NCBI RefSeq assembly: GCF_023516505.1
Contig: NZ_JAMGBB010000001.1
Coordinates: 1,860,001 to 1,924,000 of the forward strand
Reading direction: 5' to 3'
Source: Sphingomonas brevis
GTDB taxonomy: Bacteria; Pseudomonadota; Alphaproteobacteria; Sphingomonadales; Sphingomonadaceae
DNA length: 64,000 nucleotides
Of this stretch, positions 46,963 through 55,126 are shown piece after piece. Position numbers and translations under genes: made by a program. Positions within the stretch are counted from its first letter, which is position 1. Every line of letters starts with the position of its first letter. The notes under the pieces were generated by a model. It was not told the origin of the DNA. It searched no databases and saw nothing but the letters and a program-made list of their open reading frames with translations.

Positions 46963-47574
46963 TTAAGTCGTAAGCGCGCGGAGGCGCTCCATCGACGGGC
47001 GTGCCCCGACGGCTGCCGCCCAGCGGCTTAGTGCGGCATACTGAGAAAGGTCGACGGCCCCGAAAGCGGTGAAGGCAGACACGCCTAGAAATGCGGTGAT
47101 GTCGGCAACAGAGAAACTATCGCCGACAATGAACAAGGTTCGTTCGAGCTGCTCATTGAAGGCAGCCAAGGCTCGCTGAGCTCGGACGGCCAGCACGACG
47201 GCCCATTCGGGATGCTGCTCGACGTGACCGACGAACATCGGATGCGTCTGGTGGACGTATTCGATGGCGGGGGCGTAGACGAGGAGTTCCGCACGTCTTT
47301 CCCAAAGCTCGACCTGGAGCTGCTCGTCTTCAGAGTCGCCAAATAGTCCGGTGTGCCATTGGCGATGCAGGTGGCGGCAGATCGTCAGCGATTCAGAGAT
47401 CATCTCCCCCGAATCCGTTTCCAGCACCGGCACCGTTCCAAAAGGGTTGATCTTGAGAAACGCGGGTGAGCGAGTGTCCGAAACCTCAACCTCCTGGAGC
47501 GCGTGGCCGCATTCATCGAGAAAGATCTGTACCTTGAGCACACTCGGCGCCGGCGTCTTCACATGGAGTTTCAT
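46963..47574 (-). CDS. Glutathione S-transferase family protein
   Basis: A 203-residue protein. The thioredoxin-like N-terminal domain shows APSVLKVQIFLDE, INPFGTVPVLETDSGEMISES (cis-Pro and ES pair) and the C-terminal alpha domain has FIVGDSFSVADITAFLGV with the N-capping Ser/Asp. ATG 47574 preceded by GAAGGG. Convergent with the HAD gene by one base gap. Confidence 0.88.
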   Translation of the reverse strand: MKLHVKTPAPSVLKVQIFLDECGHALQEVEVSDTRSPAFLKINPFGTVPVLETDSGEMISESLTICRHLHRQWHTGLFGDSEDEQLQVELWERRAELLVYAPAIEYVHQTHPMFVGHVEQHPEWAVVLAVRAQRALAAFNEQLERTLFIVGDSFSVADITAFLGVSAFTAFGAVDLSQYAALSRWAAAVGARPSMERLRALTT

Positions 47575-47587
47575 CGAGCCCTTCAAT

Positions 47588-48091
47588 CTATGCGGCAAGC
47601 GTGGTCAGGACGAGTTCGAATTCAATCGCATCGTTGAGCGGGATGCGGCTATCTTCAGTATATTTCGGGTAACCATTCTCCACGGTGAATGCATCGCGGA
47701 CAATTTGCGACGCCCGGAATCCGTGACGGAGATAGAAACGGATGGCGTTCGCATCGGCGATAGACGTCGATACCCTCAGACTCTTCGCCTTTTGCATGCG
47801 GCAGTAGCGAACCACCTCCTTCATAAGCGTTCCGCCAATGCCTTGCCCTTGGCGCCACGCGACAACGGCAATGCTTTTGAGCTCGAAGACATCCTGAGCT
47901 TCGGTTTCAAGGATTAGGGCTTGGCCCAGCGGCTGGCCGAACTGTGAGGCAACTAGGACCTCACCACGGTAGAGATACAAGAGAATCTGCCGGTTGGAGT
48001 CGTCCGCGAGTTGGAACAATGACATGAGCTCCCGGCGATCACGCCGAAACGGCGAGCACCAGATTCGATCCGCTGCTGATTGGAGAAGCAT
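47588..48091 (-). CDS. GNAT-family N-acetyltransferase
   Basis: A 167-residue protein with ELKSIAVVAWRQGQGIGGTLMKEVVRYC (motif A with Q-G-I-G-G) and SIADANAIRFYLRHGFRAS (motif B). ATG 48091 lies two bases after the upstream stop; TTG 48124 is an alternative. Substrate unknown. Confidence 0.84.
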   Translation of the reverse strand: MLLQSAADRIWCSPFRRDRRELMSLFQLADDSNRQILLYLYRGEVLVASQFGQPLGQALILETEAQDVFELKSIAVVAWRQGQGIGGTLMKEVVRYCRMQKAKSLRVSTSIADANAIRFYLRHGFRASQIVRDAFTVENGYPKYTEDSRIPLNDAIEFELVLTTLAA

Positions 48092-48093
48092 AA

Positions 48094-48822
48094 CTAGATC
48101 GAGGTCGTCAGCTGGACCAGCCAATCGGGTGCCGCTTGGACGAACCGAGCTTCGATGATCCGATCAAGACCGCTCAGAATCAGAATGCTCACGACGAGCA
48201 AAATCACCCCAAGCGCCTTCTTGGCGATCTTGGCGTTGGCCGCGAGACCGTGCCTCATGCGTTGAAACAGGCTTCTGCCCAGTAGGGCAATACTCAGCAA
48301 GACCGCCGCAATGCCGGTGGCGAAGGATGCCATCGTCAGCGCGACGCTCGAGAGCTGCTGCCCTTGGGCAGCGAGCGCAATTGCCGCGCCCAGCGTTGGG
48401 CCGACGCACGGACTCCACACTAGTCCAAGCAGTACGCCAATCGCCGCTTGGCCCCAAATGCCGCCATTGTCGAAGGCCTGCTGCCGATCGCCCGCCCAAG
48501 CCACAAGCGGCGAGGCCAATTTAGCGACAAGATCCTGGAGTCCCGGAATTATGAGGAAGATGCCAGCTGCGCCGAGAATCAGCGCACCACTTGCCCTTAG
48601 GTGATCAGCGTCGACGCCGAGACGAGTGCCGAATGCTGCGACTATGAACCCGACGATTGTGAAGCTCGCGATGAGACCGACGGCAAGCGCCAAGGCGCCA
48701 AACCGGTGCTGCTGTCCCGCGGATGCGAGCACCACCGGGACGAGTGGCAGGACGCACGGCGAGAGTATGGTGAGAGCTCCGGCAACAAACGCCAGGAGCG
48801 GGTTGAAAACCTCGCCGGACAT
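48094..48822 (-). CDS. CcdA/DsbD-type membrane thiol-disulfide carrier
   Basis: A 242-residue protein with six helices. The two redox cysteines lie in LSPCVLPLVPVVL (helix 1) and WSPCVGPTLGAAIAL (helix 4), each next to Pro as in CcdA. This protein passes electrons from cytoplasmic thioredoxin to the periplasm. The adjacent upstream gene encodes a periplasmic thioredoxin, its likely partner; both are on the - strand, divergent from the ECF sigma gene. Confidence 0.92.
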   Translation of the reverse strand: MSGEVFNPLLAFVAGALTILSPCVLPLVPVVLASAGQQHRFGALALAVGLIASFTIVGFIVAAFGTRLGVDADHLRASGALILGAAGIFLIIPGLQDLVAKLASPLVAWAGDRQQAFDNGGIWGQAAIGVLLGLVWSPCVGPTLGAAIALAAQGQQLSSVALTMASFATGIAAVLLSIALLGRSLFQRMRHGLAANAKIAKKALGVILLVVSILILSGLDRIIEARFVQAAPDWLVQLTTSI

Positions 48823-48828
48823 TTGGGG

Positions 48829-49215
48829 CTAGCGAAGCGCCGACGCAATGAGTGCGGTCACCTTTTTTGGGTCCGCATCATAAGCGAGGCGGGCCGTTTC
48901 ACGCCGACCATGGAAAGCGATCAGCGTTGATTGCTTTTGAGCTCCGAAGCTCGTCCACAATGGCTTTTGCGTATCATAGTCGATCGTGAGGACGGTGACG
49001 TTCCGAAACACCGGAGTGGACAGCAATTTGCTGATGGTCGTTTCTTGGGCTCGGCAAATTGGGCACCAGCTCGCATGCACGAACACAATCGTCGGAGCGT
49101 CCTTGGCCTGGAGCGCCTGAAAGGCCGCTCGGTCGAAGTTACGAATCTCGCCAGCACTCGCTGGGGCGGCGGCCATTACGATTGCTGCGACGGCCATGGA
49201 AAAGAAGGCTCGCAT
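48829..49215 (-). CDS. Exported thioredoxin-like protein
   Basis: A 128-residue protein with a signal peptide ending PASAG. The active site is ASWCPICRAQE (CPIC), followed by VLTIDYDTQKPLW and an STLIAFHGRRE segment, where thioredoxins have the cis-Pro loop; here the cis-Pro appears to be replaced by Ser (KQSTL). It probably exchanges electrons with the CcdA-type protein six bases downstream. Confidence 0.87.
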   Translation of the reverse strand: MRAFFSMAVAAIVMAAAPASAGEIRNFDRAAFQALQAKDAPTIVFVHASWCPICRAQETTISKLLSTPVFRNVTVLTIDYDTQKPLWTSFGAQKQSTLIAFHGRRETARLAYDADPKKVTALIASALR

Positions 49216-49286
49216 GTCAGTACCTCATGCTAGAATTATGAAGCTGCGCTGGCCAACAGGGCAGGCCAGTTCAGCGATCACCGCGG

Positions 49287-49931
49287 GTGGCGACTGCAGG
49301 TGAATTCGTGAAAGAAAGCTCGACGGTCACAAAATTCTCTGAAGGGACTGTGACCAAACGTGGCGGTGAGGCGAATTCAGTGTCGGGAATCGATGTGATT
49401 GCGCGCGAAGCTGAACTGAGAGCACGCATGATCCGCGCGCTTGATGGCGACGCCGCGGCTTATGATGCGCTGCTGCGCCTGTTGGTGCCACAGCTGCGGG
49501 CCTTCTTTAACCGGCGGGTCCAAAGCGAGGACGTTTCGGAGGACCTCGTGCAGGAAACTTTAATTGCCGTGCACACCAAGCGGTCGACCTACGATCGGGC
49601 GCGGCCTTTTTCGGCGTGGCTCTATGCGATCGCGCGCTATAAAATGGCGGACCACTTCCGACGATCATATCGGCTGATGCCATCCGAGTATCTTGACGAG
49701 CAGATTGCTGCTCCTGACTTCGAGCTTGCCAGCCTCGCGTTGATCGACGTTGACCGATTGCTCGGCGATTTGCCCGTGAAGCAGCAGGCTGCAATCCGCG
49801 CCACGAAAATCGAGGGATTGTCACTGTCAGAAGCTGCTGCCGCGGCAGGCATCTCCCAGTCGGACGCCAAGATGTCAGTGTATCGCGGGCTCAAGCGTCT
49901 ATCCGCACGAGTACAGGGGAAAGTGAGATGA
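49287..49931 (+). CDS. ECF RNA polymerase sigma factor (SigF-like)
   Basis: A 214-residue sigma-70 family protein. Region 2 has SEDVSEDLVQETLIAVHTKRSTYD and FSAWLYAIARYKMADHFRR; region 4 has LPVKQQAAIRATKIEGLSLSEAAAAAGISQSDAKMSVYRGLKRL. GTG 49287 gives a 40-residue N-terminal tail; later starts (49380, 49428) are possible. It overlaps the NrsF-type anti-sigma gene by four bases, and the SigF-NrsF pair of Caulobacter controls bufferin genes, here just downstream. Confidence 0.9.
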   Translation: MATAGEFVKESSTVTKFSEGTVTKRGGEANSVSGIDVIAREAELRARMIRALDGDAAAYDALLRLLVPQLRAFFNRRVQSEDVSEDLVQETLIAVHTKRSTYDRARPFSAWLYAIARYKMADHFRRSYRLMPSEYLDEQIAAPDFELASLALIDVDRLLGDLPVKQQAAIRATKIEGLSLSEAAAAAGISQSDAKMSVYRGLKRLSARVQGKVR

Positions 49932-50581
49932 CTTCCGTGCAGCGTCCAACCGACGAATTGGTCCAGTCTCTGGTGTCGGGGCTCCGGCCGGTGCCGCGGG
50001 CGGCCGTTGCGCTTCGATTGGCGCTTGGAGCGACAGCGGGAGCGGCGATTTCCGTCGTCCTTCTGATATCCATCGTGGGAATGAGGCCAGACCTAGGCGT
50101 GGTTGTTAACTCGGTCCGCTTCTGGTCGAAGGCATCCTATATGATCGTCACGGCCGGGATTTCCCTGCTTGTCGCGGCACGCCTGGCTCGTCCCGGTTCG
50201 AGCACGAACATCCTGTGGCTCCTTCCAATCCCGCTGTTGATTTATCTTCCCGCGGCCACTTTTGAGCTGGTCCGGACCACCCCTGCAGACCGCATGGCAT
50301 TGGTTCTCGGCCATGGTTGGCAGCTGTGCACCTGGTTGGTTCTGGCTCTCTCCATTCCGATCTACGCCGGCCTGTGGTGGGCCTTCCAATCATTCGCGCC
50401 GACCCGCATGGAGGCGACGGGTGCAGTCACTGGCCTCTGCGCGAGCGCGATCGCCGGAGTCATCTATTGCCTTCATTGCCCGACTGACACTGCCGTGTTC
50501 GCATTGGTCTGGTATACCCTAGCGTTTGCTGTCGCGGCCATTGTCGGTCGCCGGTTTGGGCCACGACTTTTGCATTGGTGA
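49928..50581 (+). CDS. nrsF: NrsF-family (DUF1109) anti-sigma factor
   Basis: A 217-residue inner-membrane protein with six helices. The cytoplasmic N-terminus TDELVQSLVSGLRPVPR is the DUF1109 opening. The helices are separated by short loops, and cysteines appear in WQLCTWLV, GLCASAIAGVIYCLHCP, so metal or redox sensing is possible. NrsF holds the cognate ECF sigma at the membrane until a signal releases it. Confidence 0.9.
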   Translation: MTSVQRPTDELVQSLVSGLRPVPRAAVALRLALGATAGAAISVVLLISIVGMRPDLGVVVNSVRFWSKASYMIVTAGISLLVAARLARPGSSTNILWLLPIPLLIYLPAATFELVRTTPADRMALVLGHGWQLCTWLVLALSIPIYAGLWWAFQSFAPTRMEATGAVTGLCASAIAGVIYCLHCPTDTAVFALVWYTLAFAVAAIVGRRFGPRLLHW

Positions 50582-50587
50582 ATGAAT

Positions 50588-50613
50588 GTAACTTTTGTCG
50601 CTGCTCCGACGAA
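50588..50613 (+). promoter_or_regulatory. SigF-type promoter upstream of bufA
   Basis: GTAACT at 50588-50593, then exactly 16 bases, then CGAA at 50610-50613. From memory the Caulobacter SigF consensus is GTAACC-N16-CGAA, so this differs by one base. It lies 50 bases before bufA and seven bases after nrsF ends, so the buf operon can be driven by the sigma encoded just upstream. I saw no second copy before the sigma gene. Confidence 0.7.
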
Positions 50614-50662
50614 ATCCTGATGCCGGTTCGGCATCAACCCATTTCGTGGAGTTCAAGCGACC

Positions 50663-50929
50663 ATGTCCTATCTCAAACCTACCCTGAGTATCGCCGCCAC
50701 GGCAGCCGTACTGGCCCTCAGCGCGACGGCGCCGACTGCTCCCGCCTTTGCCGCCAAGAGCGCGGAGGTGGCGCCATGCTACGGAGTCAATGACTGTAAA
50801 GGGCAGTCCGACTGCAAGACCGCCAAGAACGAATGCAAGGGGCAGAACTCCTGCAAGGGTCAGGGCTTCAAGGACCTGACCAAGGATCAGTGCGCCAAGG
50901 CAGGTGGCAGTCTGACGCCGCAAAGCTAG
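50663..50929 (+). CDS. bufA2: BufA2-type periplasmic bufferin (DUF2282-like)
   Basis: An 88-residue precursor with a signal peptide ending PAFAA. The mature peptide has six cysteines at regular places: VAPCYG, VNDCKGQSDCKTAKNECKG, QNSCKGQGF and KDQCAKAG. The NxCKGQ spacing is the bufferin pattern. Such peptides are modified by the MNIO enzyme to carry thiooxazole-type copper-binding groups and are exported to buffer metal. The gene is preceded by a SigF-like promoter. Confidence 0.9.
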   Translation: MSYLKPTLSIAATAAVLALSATAPTAPAFAAKSAEVAPCYGVNDCKGQSDCKTAKNECKGQNSCKGQGFKDLTKDQCAKAGGSLTPQS

Positions 50930-50937
50930 CTTCCTAA

Positions 50938-50965
50938 GCCCAGCTCGTCTGAAAACGAGCTGGGC
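50938..50965 (+). terminator. Stable hairpin between bufA and bufB
   Basis: Perfect 11-bp arms GCCCAGCTCGT and ACGAGCTGGGC with a CTGAAA loop, eight bases after the bufA stop. Only CCCTTT follows, so it is not a classical strong terminator. It probably protects the bufA 3' end and lowers read-through, giving more peptide than enzyme. Confidence 0.7.
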
Positions 50966-50987
50966 CCTTTCCCAAGAGATCACAGTA

Positions 50988-51824
50988 ATGATCAGCGAAG
51001 GCCAACCACGCCTTTTCGGCCTGGGGCTGCGCAAGCCTCACTACCGACAGTTTGCCGAAGGCTCCGTGCCGGTCGATTTTGTCGAGGTCATCTCGGAAAA
51101 CTTCATGGTTGAAGGCGGACGACCGCTTGTCACCCTGTCCCGGGTCCGAGAACATTATCCCGTCGCGCTCCATGGCGTTTCGATGTCGCTGGGGTCAGTT
51201 TCGGGATTGAATGACGTCCACTTGGATCAGCTCCAATTGCTAATCGACCGGGTGGATCCGCTCTTCGTTTCGGATCATCTCTGTTGGACCGGATACGAAG
51301 AGTTCAATTCGCATGATCTGCTTCCACTTCCCTATACCGACGAAGCGCTGAGCATTGTTGGGCGAAACATCGTCAAGGCACAGGAACGTCTCGACCGACA
51401 GATCCTGATCGAGAACCCGACAAGTTATGTGACTTTCGATCACTCGTCGATGACCGAATGGGAGTTCATCCGCGAACTCACCCAACACACCGGCTGCGGC
51501 TTGCTGCTCGACGTCAATAACGTGTTCGTGAGTGCAATGAACCATGGGTTCGATGCACTGCATTACCTCGAAGCCCTAAGAGGCTGCGACGTCCGCCAAA
51601 TTCATCTCGCGGGTCATGACGATACAGGTTCGCTCCGGATCGACACCCATGACCGGGACGTCTGTGCCGCAGTCTGGGAACTCTATTGCTTAACGATCGC
51701 ACTTTTTCCGCAGGCGGCGACCATGATTGAGCGCGACGACGAAATTCCGCCGATCGAGTGGCTGTTGGCCGAGCTCAATCAAGCGCGGTCGATTGCGGGT
51801 CGAGCCGCAGCCTTGGTGAGCTGA
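50988..51824 (+). CDS. bufB: Multinuclear non-haem iron-dependent oxidative enzyme (DUF692) BufB
   Basis: A 278-residue TIM-barrel enzyme. It has GLGLRKPHY, EVISENFM (metal-binding Glu and Asn), ALHGVSMSLGS, LFVSDHLCW, ENPTSYV, LLDVNNVFVSAMNHG and IHLAGHDD; the His/Asp/Glu/Asn set is the family's iron-binding pattern. MNIO enzymes rearrange cysteines of the partner peptide. The gene follows bufA by 58 bases across a hairpin and overlaps bufC (TGATG). Confidence 0.93.
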   Translation: MISEGQPRLFGLGLRKPHYRQFAEGSVPVDFVEVISENFMVEGGRPLVTLSRVREHYPVALHGVSMSLGSVSGLNDVHLDQLQLLIDRVDPLFVSDHLCWTGYEEFNSHDLLPLPYTDEALSIVGRNIVKAQERLDRQILIENPTSYVTFDHSSMTEWEFIRELTQHTGCGLLLDVNNVFVSAMNHGFDALHYLEALRGCDVRQIHLAGHDDTGSLRIDTHDRDVCAAVWELYCLTIALFPQAATMIERDDEIPPIEWLLAELNQARSIAGRAAALVS

Positions 51825-52582
51825 TGAGGCTCCGGGACCTCCAGCGGGAATTCAGCGAATGCCTTCGCGACGGTCGCGCGCGGCATAAATTGCCAATCGT
51901 CGGTGATGGGCTGCGCGTCTACCGGAATAACTATCGGGAGCAGCTTCGTTCAGCACTCAGAACGGGATTTCCCTATCTGGCACTCTGGCTTGGAGATTCG
52001 GAGTTCGAGCGCGCTGCCGATGCGCATATCGCTCTTCAGTTTCCGGCGAGCTGGACCTTGGATCATTATGGATATGACTTCTCCGCGACGGTCCAGGCGC
52101 TATTTCCTCAAGACCCCGAAGTTCCGGAGCTTGCGTGGCTCGATTGGGCGATGGCCGAGGCGCTTGTTGCCGAGGATGAGGCGCCTATCGACACGGGTCA
52201 CCTCACGCAGCTCAATTGGGATGATGCACGCATCATTTTCGTATCGTCCTTGAGGACTTCGGAAGCGCGGTCCAATGCCGCCGACATTTGGTTGGCAATC
52301 GACGAGCAATCGCCCCCTCCACCTGCGGCCATCTTGTCAGAAAGTCATGCCTATATTGTTTGGCGCCGCGGACTCCTGCCGTGCTTCAGGTCGGTTCCGA
52401 TCTGGGAGTTTCAGGTCGTCTCGGCGCTTAAGGATGGCTCCAGTTTTGCCGATGCATGCGAGATCCTCCGGCTTAGGTTTGGTACCGAAGGCGCAATTGG
52501 CTCCGCTAGTGACATGCTGGCTCGCTGGCTTAGCGATGAGCTCATCACGCGCGTTGAATCAGGAGTGCTGGGCGAAGTGTAG
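51824..52582 (+). CDS. bufC: BufC partner protein (DUF2063 domain)
   Basis: A 252-residue protein with the DUF2063 N-terminal domain: LRDLQREFSECLRDG then LRVYRNNYREQLRSALRTGFPYLALWLG. This domain binds the precursor peptide and presents it to the MNIO. The C-terminal winged-helix-like part has WRRGLLPCFRSVPIWEF. ATG 51824 shares bases with the bufB stop. Repeat copy 6 lies downstream. Confidence 0.9.
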   Translation: MRLRDLQREFSECLRDGRARHKLPIVGDGLRVYRNNYREQLRSALRTGFPYLALWLGDSEFERAADAHIALQFPASWTLDHYGYDFSATVQALFPQDPEVPELAWLDWAMAEALVAEDEAPIDTGHLTQLNWDDARIIFVSSLRTSEARSNAADIWLAIDEQSPPPPAAILSESHAYIVWRRGLLPCFRSVPIWEFQVVSALKDGSSFADACEILRLRFGTEGAIGSASDMLARWLSDELITRVESGVLGEV

Positions 52583-52726
52583 CCATCGGCAGGTCGAGCA
52601 CGAATTAGCTCCTAGGAGCGCATACCTTGTGGCCCCCTTGGCTAGCGCTCTCGACGCAGCTGAGCACTGTCTCAGCTGCGTCCCCCCGCACTCAGGAATT
52701 GCAATTCTCCGCCCCCAGAGACATTC

Positions 52727-52760
52727 CTAATGGCCGCAATGGGTCGAAAGCGGTCATTGC
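52727..52760. repeat. Palindromic repeat copy 6 (reverse orientation)
   Basis: CTAATGGCCGC, AATGGGTCGAAA and GCGGTCATTGC, which is the reverse-complement orientation of the core with one change. Downstream of bufC and upstream of a small membrane protein. Confidence 0.7.
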
Positions 52761-52790
52761 ATTGGGAGCTTTGTGCCGTACCCTACCCAC

Positions 52791-53027
52791 ATGTGGGGGC
52801 TTCGGTTTCGCAGGCTGATCTCGTGGCTAGTGCTGATAGGGGCGTCGGCAGCCTATTGGGCCGAACTCGCGCCGTTTCTGCACACCAAAAAGCAGTACAT
52901 CGATGCTTTCATTATTTTCGTGGTCTTGTTCTTCGGCGCACTCGCGGCATTGGTATTTGTCTTGCGGCTGCCAACTTCGAAGGAGGGACCGACACCTAGA
53001 GTGATCCCGAGATTGGAAGAGTCCTAG
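52791..53027 (+). CDS. Small membrane protein, two helices, unknown
   Basis: A 78-residue protein with a basic start (MWGLRFRRLISW), a helix (about 10-27) and a second helix (about 42-63, IIFVVLFFGALAALVFVL). The hydrophobic pattern and absence of rare codons suggest a real gene. A GTG at 52773 is an earlier possible start. It is flanked by repeat copies 6 and 7. No family recognised. Confidence 0.55.
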   Translation: MWGLRFRRLISWLVLIGASAAYWAELAPFLHTKKQYIDAFIIFVVLFFGALAALVFVLRLPTSKEGPTPRVIPRLEES

Positions 53028-53057
53028 CAGCCGCAATAGGTGGATAGCGGACATAGG
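53024..53057. repeat. Palindromic repeat copy 7 (degenerate)
   Basis: CTAGCAGCCGC, AATAGGTGGATA, GCGGACATAGG: reverse orientation with drift in the left arm. It overlaps the stop of the small membrane-protein gene by four bases. Confidence 0.6.
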
Positions 53058-53083
53058 CGAACCCAATAAATCTTTGCGGGTTC

Positions 53084-53113
53084 GGGAATAAACTGTCCGC
53101 CGGCCGAGTCACT
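53084..53113 (+). promoter_or_regulatory. Candidate ECF promoter for the cupredoxin operon
   Basis: GGGAATAA at 53084-53091, a 16-base spacer, then GTCACT at 53108-53113, 32 bases before the metallophosphoesterase start. GGGAATAA-type -35 elements occur in several alphaproteobacterial ECF regulons, and an ECF gene sits in this operon. The assignment is tentative. Confidence 0.35.
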
Positions 53114-53145
53114 GGCATCGACACTTTGAAACGAAGGTCGATGCT

Positions 53146-54084
53146 ATGTCTGGAATTGAAGAAGACCGCCGCGATTTCCTGAAATGCATGGCGTGGGCGG
53201 GAACTGGCGCGCTGTTCGCGTTCACCGGGGGCGTCGGCAGCTCGATGGGCCTCGACCATGCCCTGGCTGCGCCGCTTCGGAATATGGCCGCAAAGCCTTT
53301 CACGTTCGTCCAGCTGAGCGACAGCCATATCGGCTTCAACAAGCCGCCCAATGCAGATGCCCGCGCAACTTTCGGCGAAGCAATCGCGAAAGTGAAGGCG
53401 CTTCCGGCCCAACCTGATTTCATCATTCACACCGGGGACGTTTCACAGCTCTCGCGCGACGAGGAGTTCGACGACGCCGAACAGATGTTGAAGGCGACGG
53501 GTCTTCCGGTGTTCTTCGTCCCAGGCGAACATGACATGCTCGACCCCGATGGCGGCAAGGCCTTCCTCAATCGCTTCGGAAAGGGATCGAAGGGCGCGGG
53601 CTGGTACAGTTTCGACCACAAGGGCGTCCACTTCGTTGCTCTCGTCAATGTCGCCGACCTGAAGCCGGGCGGCATGGGCAACCTCGGCGCCGAACAGCTC
53701 AAATGGCTGGCGGCGGACCTTGCCGGGCGGCCGTCTTCGACCCCTATCGTCGTCTTCGCGCATATCCCGCTGTGGACGGTTTACGCCGACTGGGGATGGG
53801 GCACGGATGACGCCGCCGAGGCGCTGAAGCTCCTTGCACGCTTCGGTTCGGTCACGGTCCTCAATGGCCACATTCACCAGATCACGCAGAAAGTGGAAGG
53901 GCGCATCGCCTTCCACACCGCGCGATCAACCGCCTTTCCGCAACCGGCTCCCGGCACTGCGGAGTCTCCAGGGCCGCTCAAGGTCCCTGCCGAACAGCTC
54001 CGCTCTATGCTTGGAATCACCGACGCGATGTTCGTGCGCGGTCACGACCGCATCGCACTTATCGACTCCACCCTTTCCGCCTGA
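53146..54084 (+). CDS. Tat-exported metallophosphoesterase
   Basis: A 312-residue protein with a twin-arginine-like signal (DRRDFLKCMAWAGTGALF). The calcineurin-like motifs are QLSDSHIGF (D-x-H), IHTGDVSQ (GD), VPGEHDM (GEHD in place of GNHD), FAHIPLW and NGHIHQ (GHxH). All metal ligands appear present. It heads an operon with cupredoxin, ECF sigma and anti-sigma; the substrate is unknown. Confidence 0.9.
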   Translation: MSGIEEDRRDFLKCMAWAGTGALFAFTGGVGSSMGLDHALAAPLRNMAAKPFTFVQLSDSHIGFNKPPNADARATFGEAIAKVKALPAQPDFIIHTGDVSQLSRDEEFDDAEQMLKATGLPVFFVPGEHDMLDPDGGKAFLNRFGKGSKGAGWYSFDHKGVHFVALVNVADLKPGGMGNLGAEQLKWLAADLAGRPSSTPIVVFAHIPLWTVYADWGWGTDDAAEALKLLARFGSVTVLNGHIHQITQKVEGRIAFHTARSTAFPQPAPGTAESPGPLKVPAEQLRSMLGITDAMFVRGHDRIALIDSTLSA

Positions 54085-54100
54085 CCCCACAGGAGAACCC

Positions 54101-54457
54101 ATGACTCGCGCATTCAAGATTCTAACGTTCCAAGCATCTACCCTCCTTGCCGGCATCCTGATGCTGTCGGCGGTGGCGGACATGGCGAAGGCCGCTCCGT
54201 CACAGCCGGCCGCAGTCGTGACGATCGGCAACTTCACCTTCAAGGCGCCGGTCGTGACAGTGCAGACCGGAACGACGGTCACTTGGACCAACGACGACGA
54301 TATCCCGCACACGGTCGTGTCAAAGGATGGGGTGTTTAAGTCGAAGGTTCTCGATACCGGCGACCGTTTCTCCTTCACTTTCGCCAAGTCGGGTCAATTC
54401 GGCTATTTCTGTTCGCTGCACCCGCACATGACGGGCACGATCGTCGTCAAAGCGTGA
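54101..54457 (+). CDS. Exported cupredoxin (amicyanin/plastocyanin-like)
   Basis: A 118-residue protein with a signal peptide ending AKAAPS. The type-1 copper ligands are visible as His in DIPHTVV and Cys-His-Met in YFCSLHPHMTG. VTWTNDD is the usual strand. ATG 54101 is preceded by AGGAGA. It probably transfers electrons or binds copper in the periplasm. Confidence 0.92.
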   Translation: MTRAFKILTFQASTLLAGILMLSAVADMAKAAPSQPAAVVTIGNFTFKAPVVTVQTGTTVTWTNDDDIPHTVVSKDGVFKSKVLDTGDRFSFTFAKSGQFGYFCSLHPHMTGTIVVKA

Positions 54458-54481
54458 GGCACGGGAACTGGTCGTGAGACT

Positions 54482-55126
54482 GTGAAGACTTTCAGTCATT
54501 TGCTCTTCAGAGCACGCTCACGGGCCAGCGAGAGTTCGGTGCTGGGTGTCCCCCGGCCCGATGCCGGCCAAGCCGACAGATTCAGGCAGCTCATCCTGCC
54601 GCACCTGGACGGGGCTTATAATCTCGCATGCTATCTGACGCGGGACCCGGTGCTCAGCCAGGATGTCGTGCAGGATTCGTGCCTGCGCGCCTTCCGTGCC
54701 TTCGCCCAGTTCCGTGGCGGATCGGCGCGGGCTTGGCTGTTCACGATCGTGCGCAATTGCTGCCGGACGGCGCAATCCGGTCAAAGCGGTATGCTCAGCC
54801 TCGTCATTCACGAAAGCAGTCTGGACGAGGAAGTGGCGGTTGCGCTCAACGAGCGAGCTGACCCTTCGCCGACGCCGGAAGAAGAGGTCATCCGCAAGAC
54901 CGAGATCAGCCAGCTGCGCGCCGCAATCGAGGCCATGCCGGAGCCGTTTCGCGAAGCCATTGTCCTGCGTGACCTTGAGGATCTGTCCTATGCGGAGATT
55001 GCCGAAGTTACAGGAGTTCCGATCGGAACGGTCATGTCGCGCCTGTCGCGGGGGCGGTCCATACTTGCCAAAGAGCTCTTGCCGCCCGCCAAGGGTGCAG
55101 ACGAAGCGTCAAGGAGCGTGAAGTGA
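54482..55126 (+). CDS. ECF RNA polymerase sigma factor
   Basis: A 214-residue sigma-70 protein. Region 2 has YNLACYLTRDPVLSQDVVQDSCLRAFRAFAQF and SARAWLFTIVRNCCRT; region 4 has MPEPFREAIVLRDLEDLSYAEIAEVTGVPIGTVMSRLSRGR. GTG 54482 was taken as start. It is coupled to the zinc-finger anti-sigma gene by overlapping bases, so this operon is self-regulated in all likelihood. Confidence 0.92.
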   Translation: MKTFSHLLFRARSRASESSVLGVPRPDAGQADRFRQLILPHLDGAYNLACYLTRDPVLSQDVVQDSCLRAFRAFAQFRGGSARAWLFTIVRNCCRTAQSGQSGMLSLVIHESSLDEEVAVALNERADPSPTPEEEVIRKTEISQLRAAIEAMPEPFREAIVLRDLEDLSYAEIAEVTGVPIGTVMSRLSRGRSILAKELLPPAKGADEASRSVK

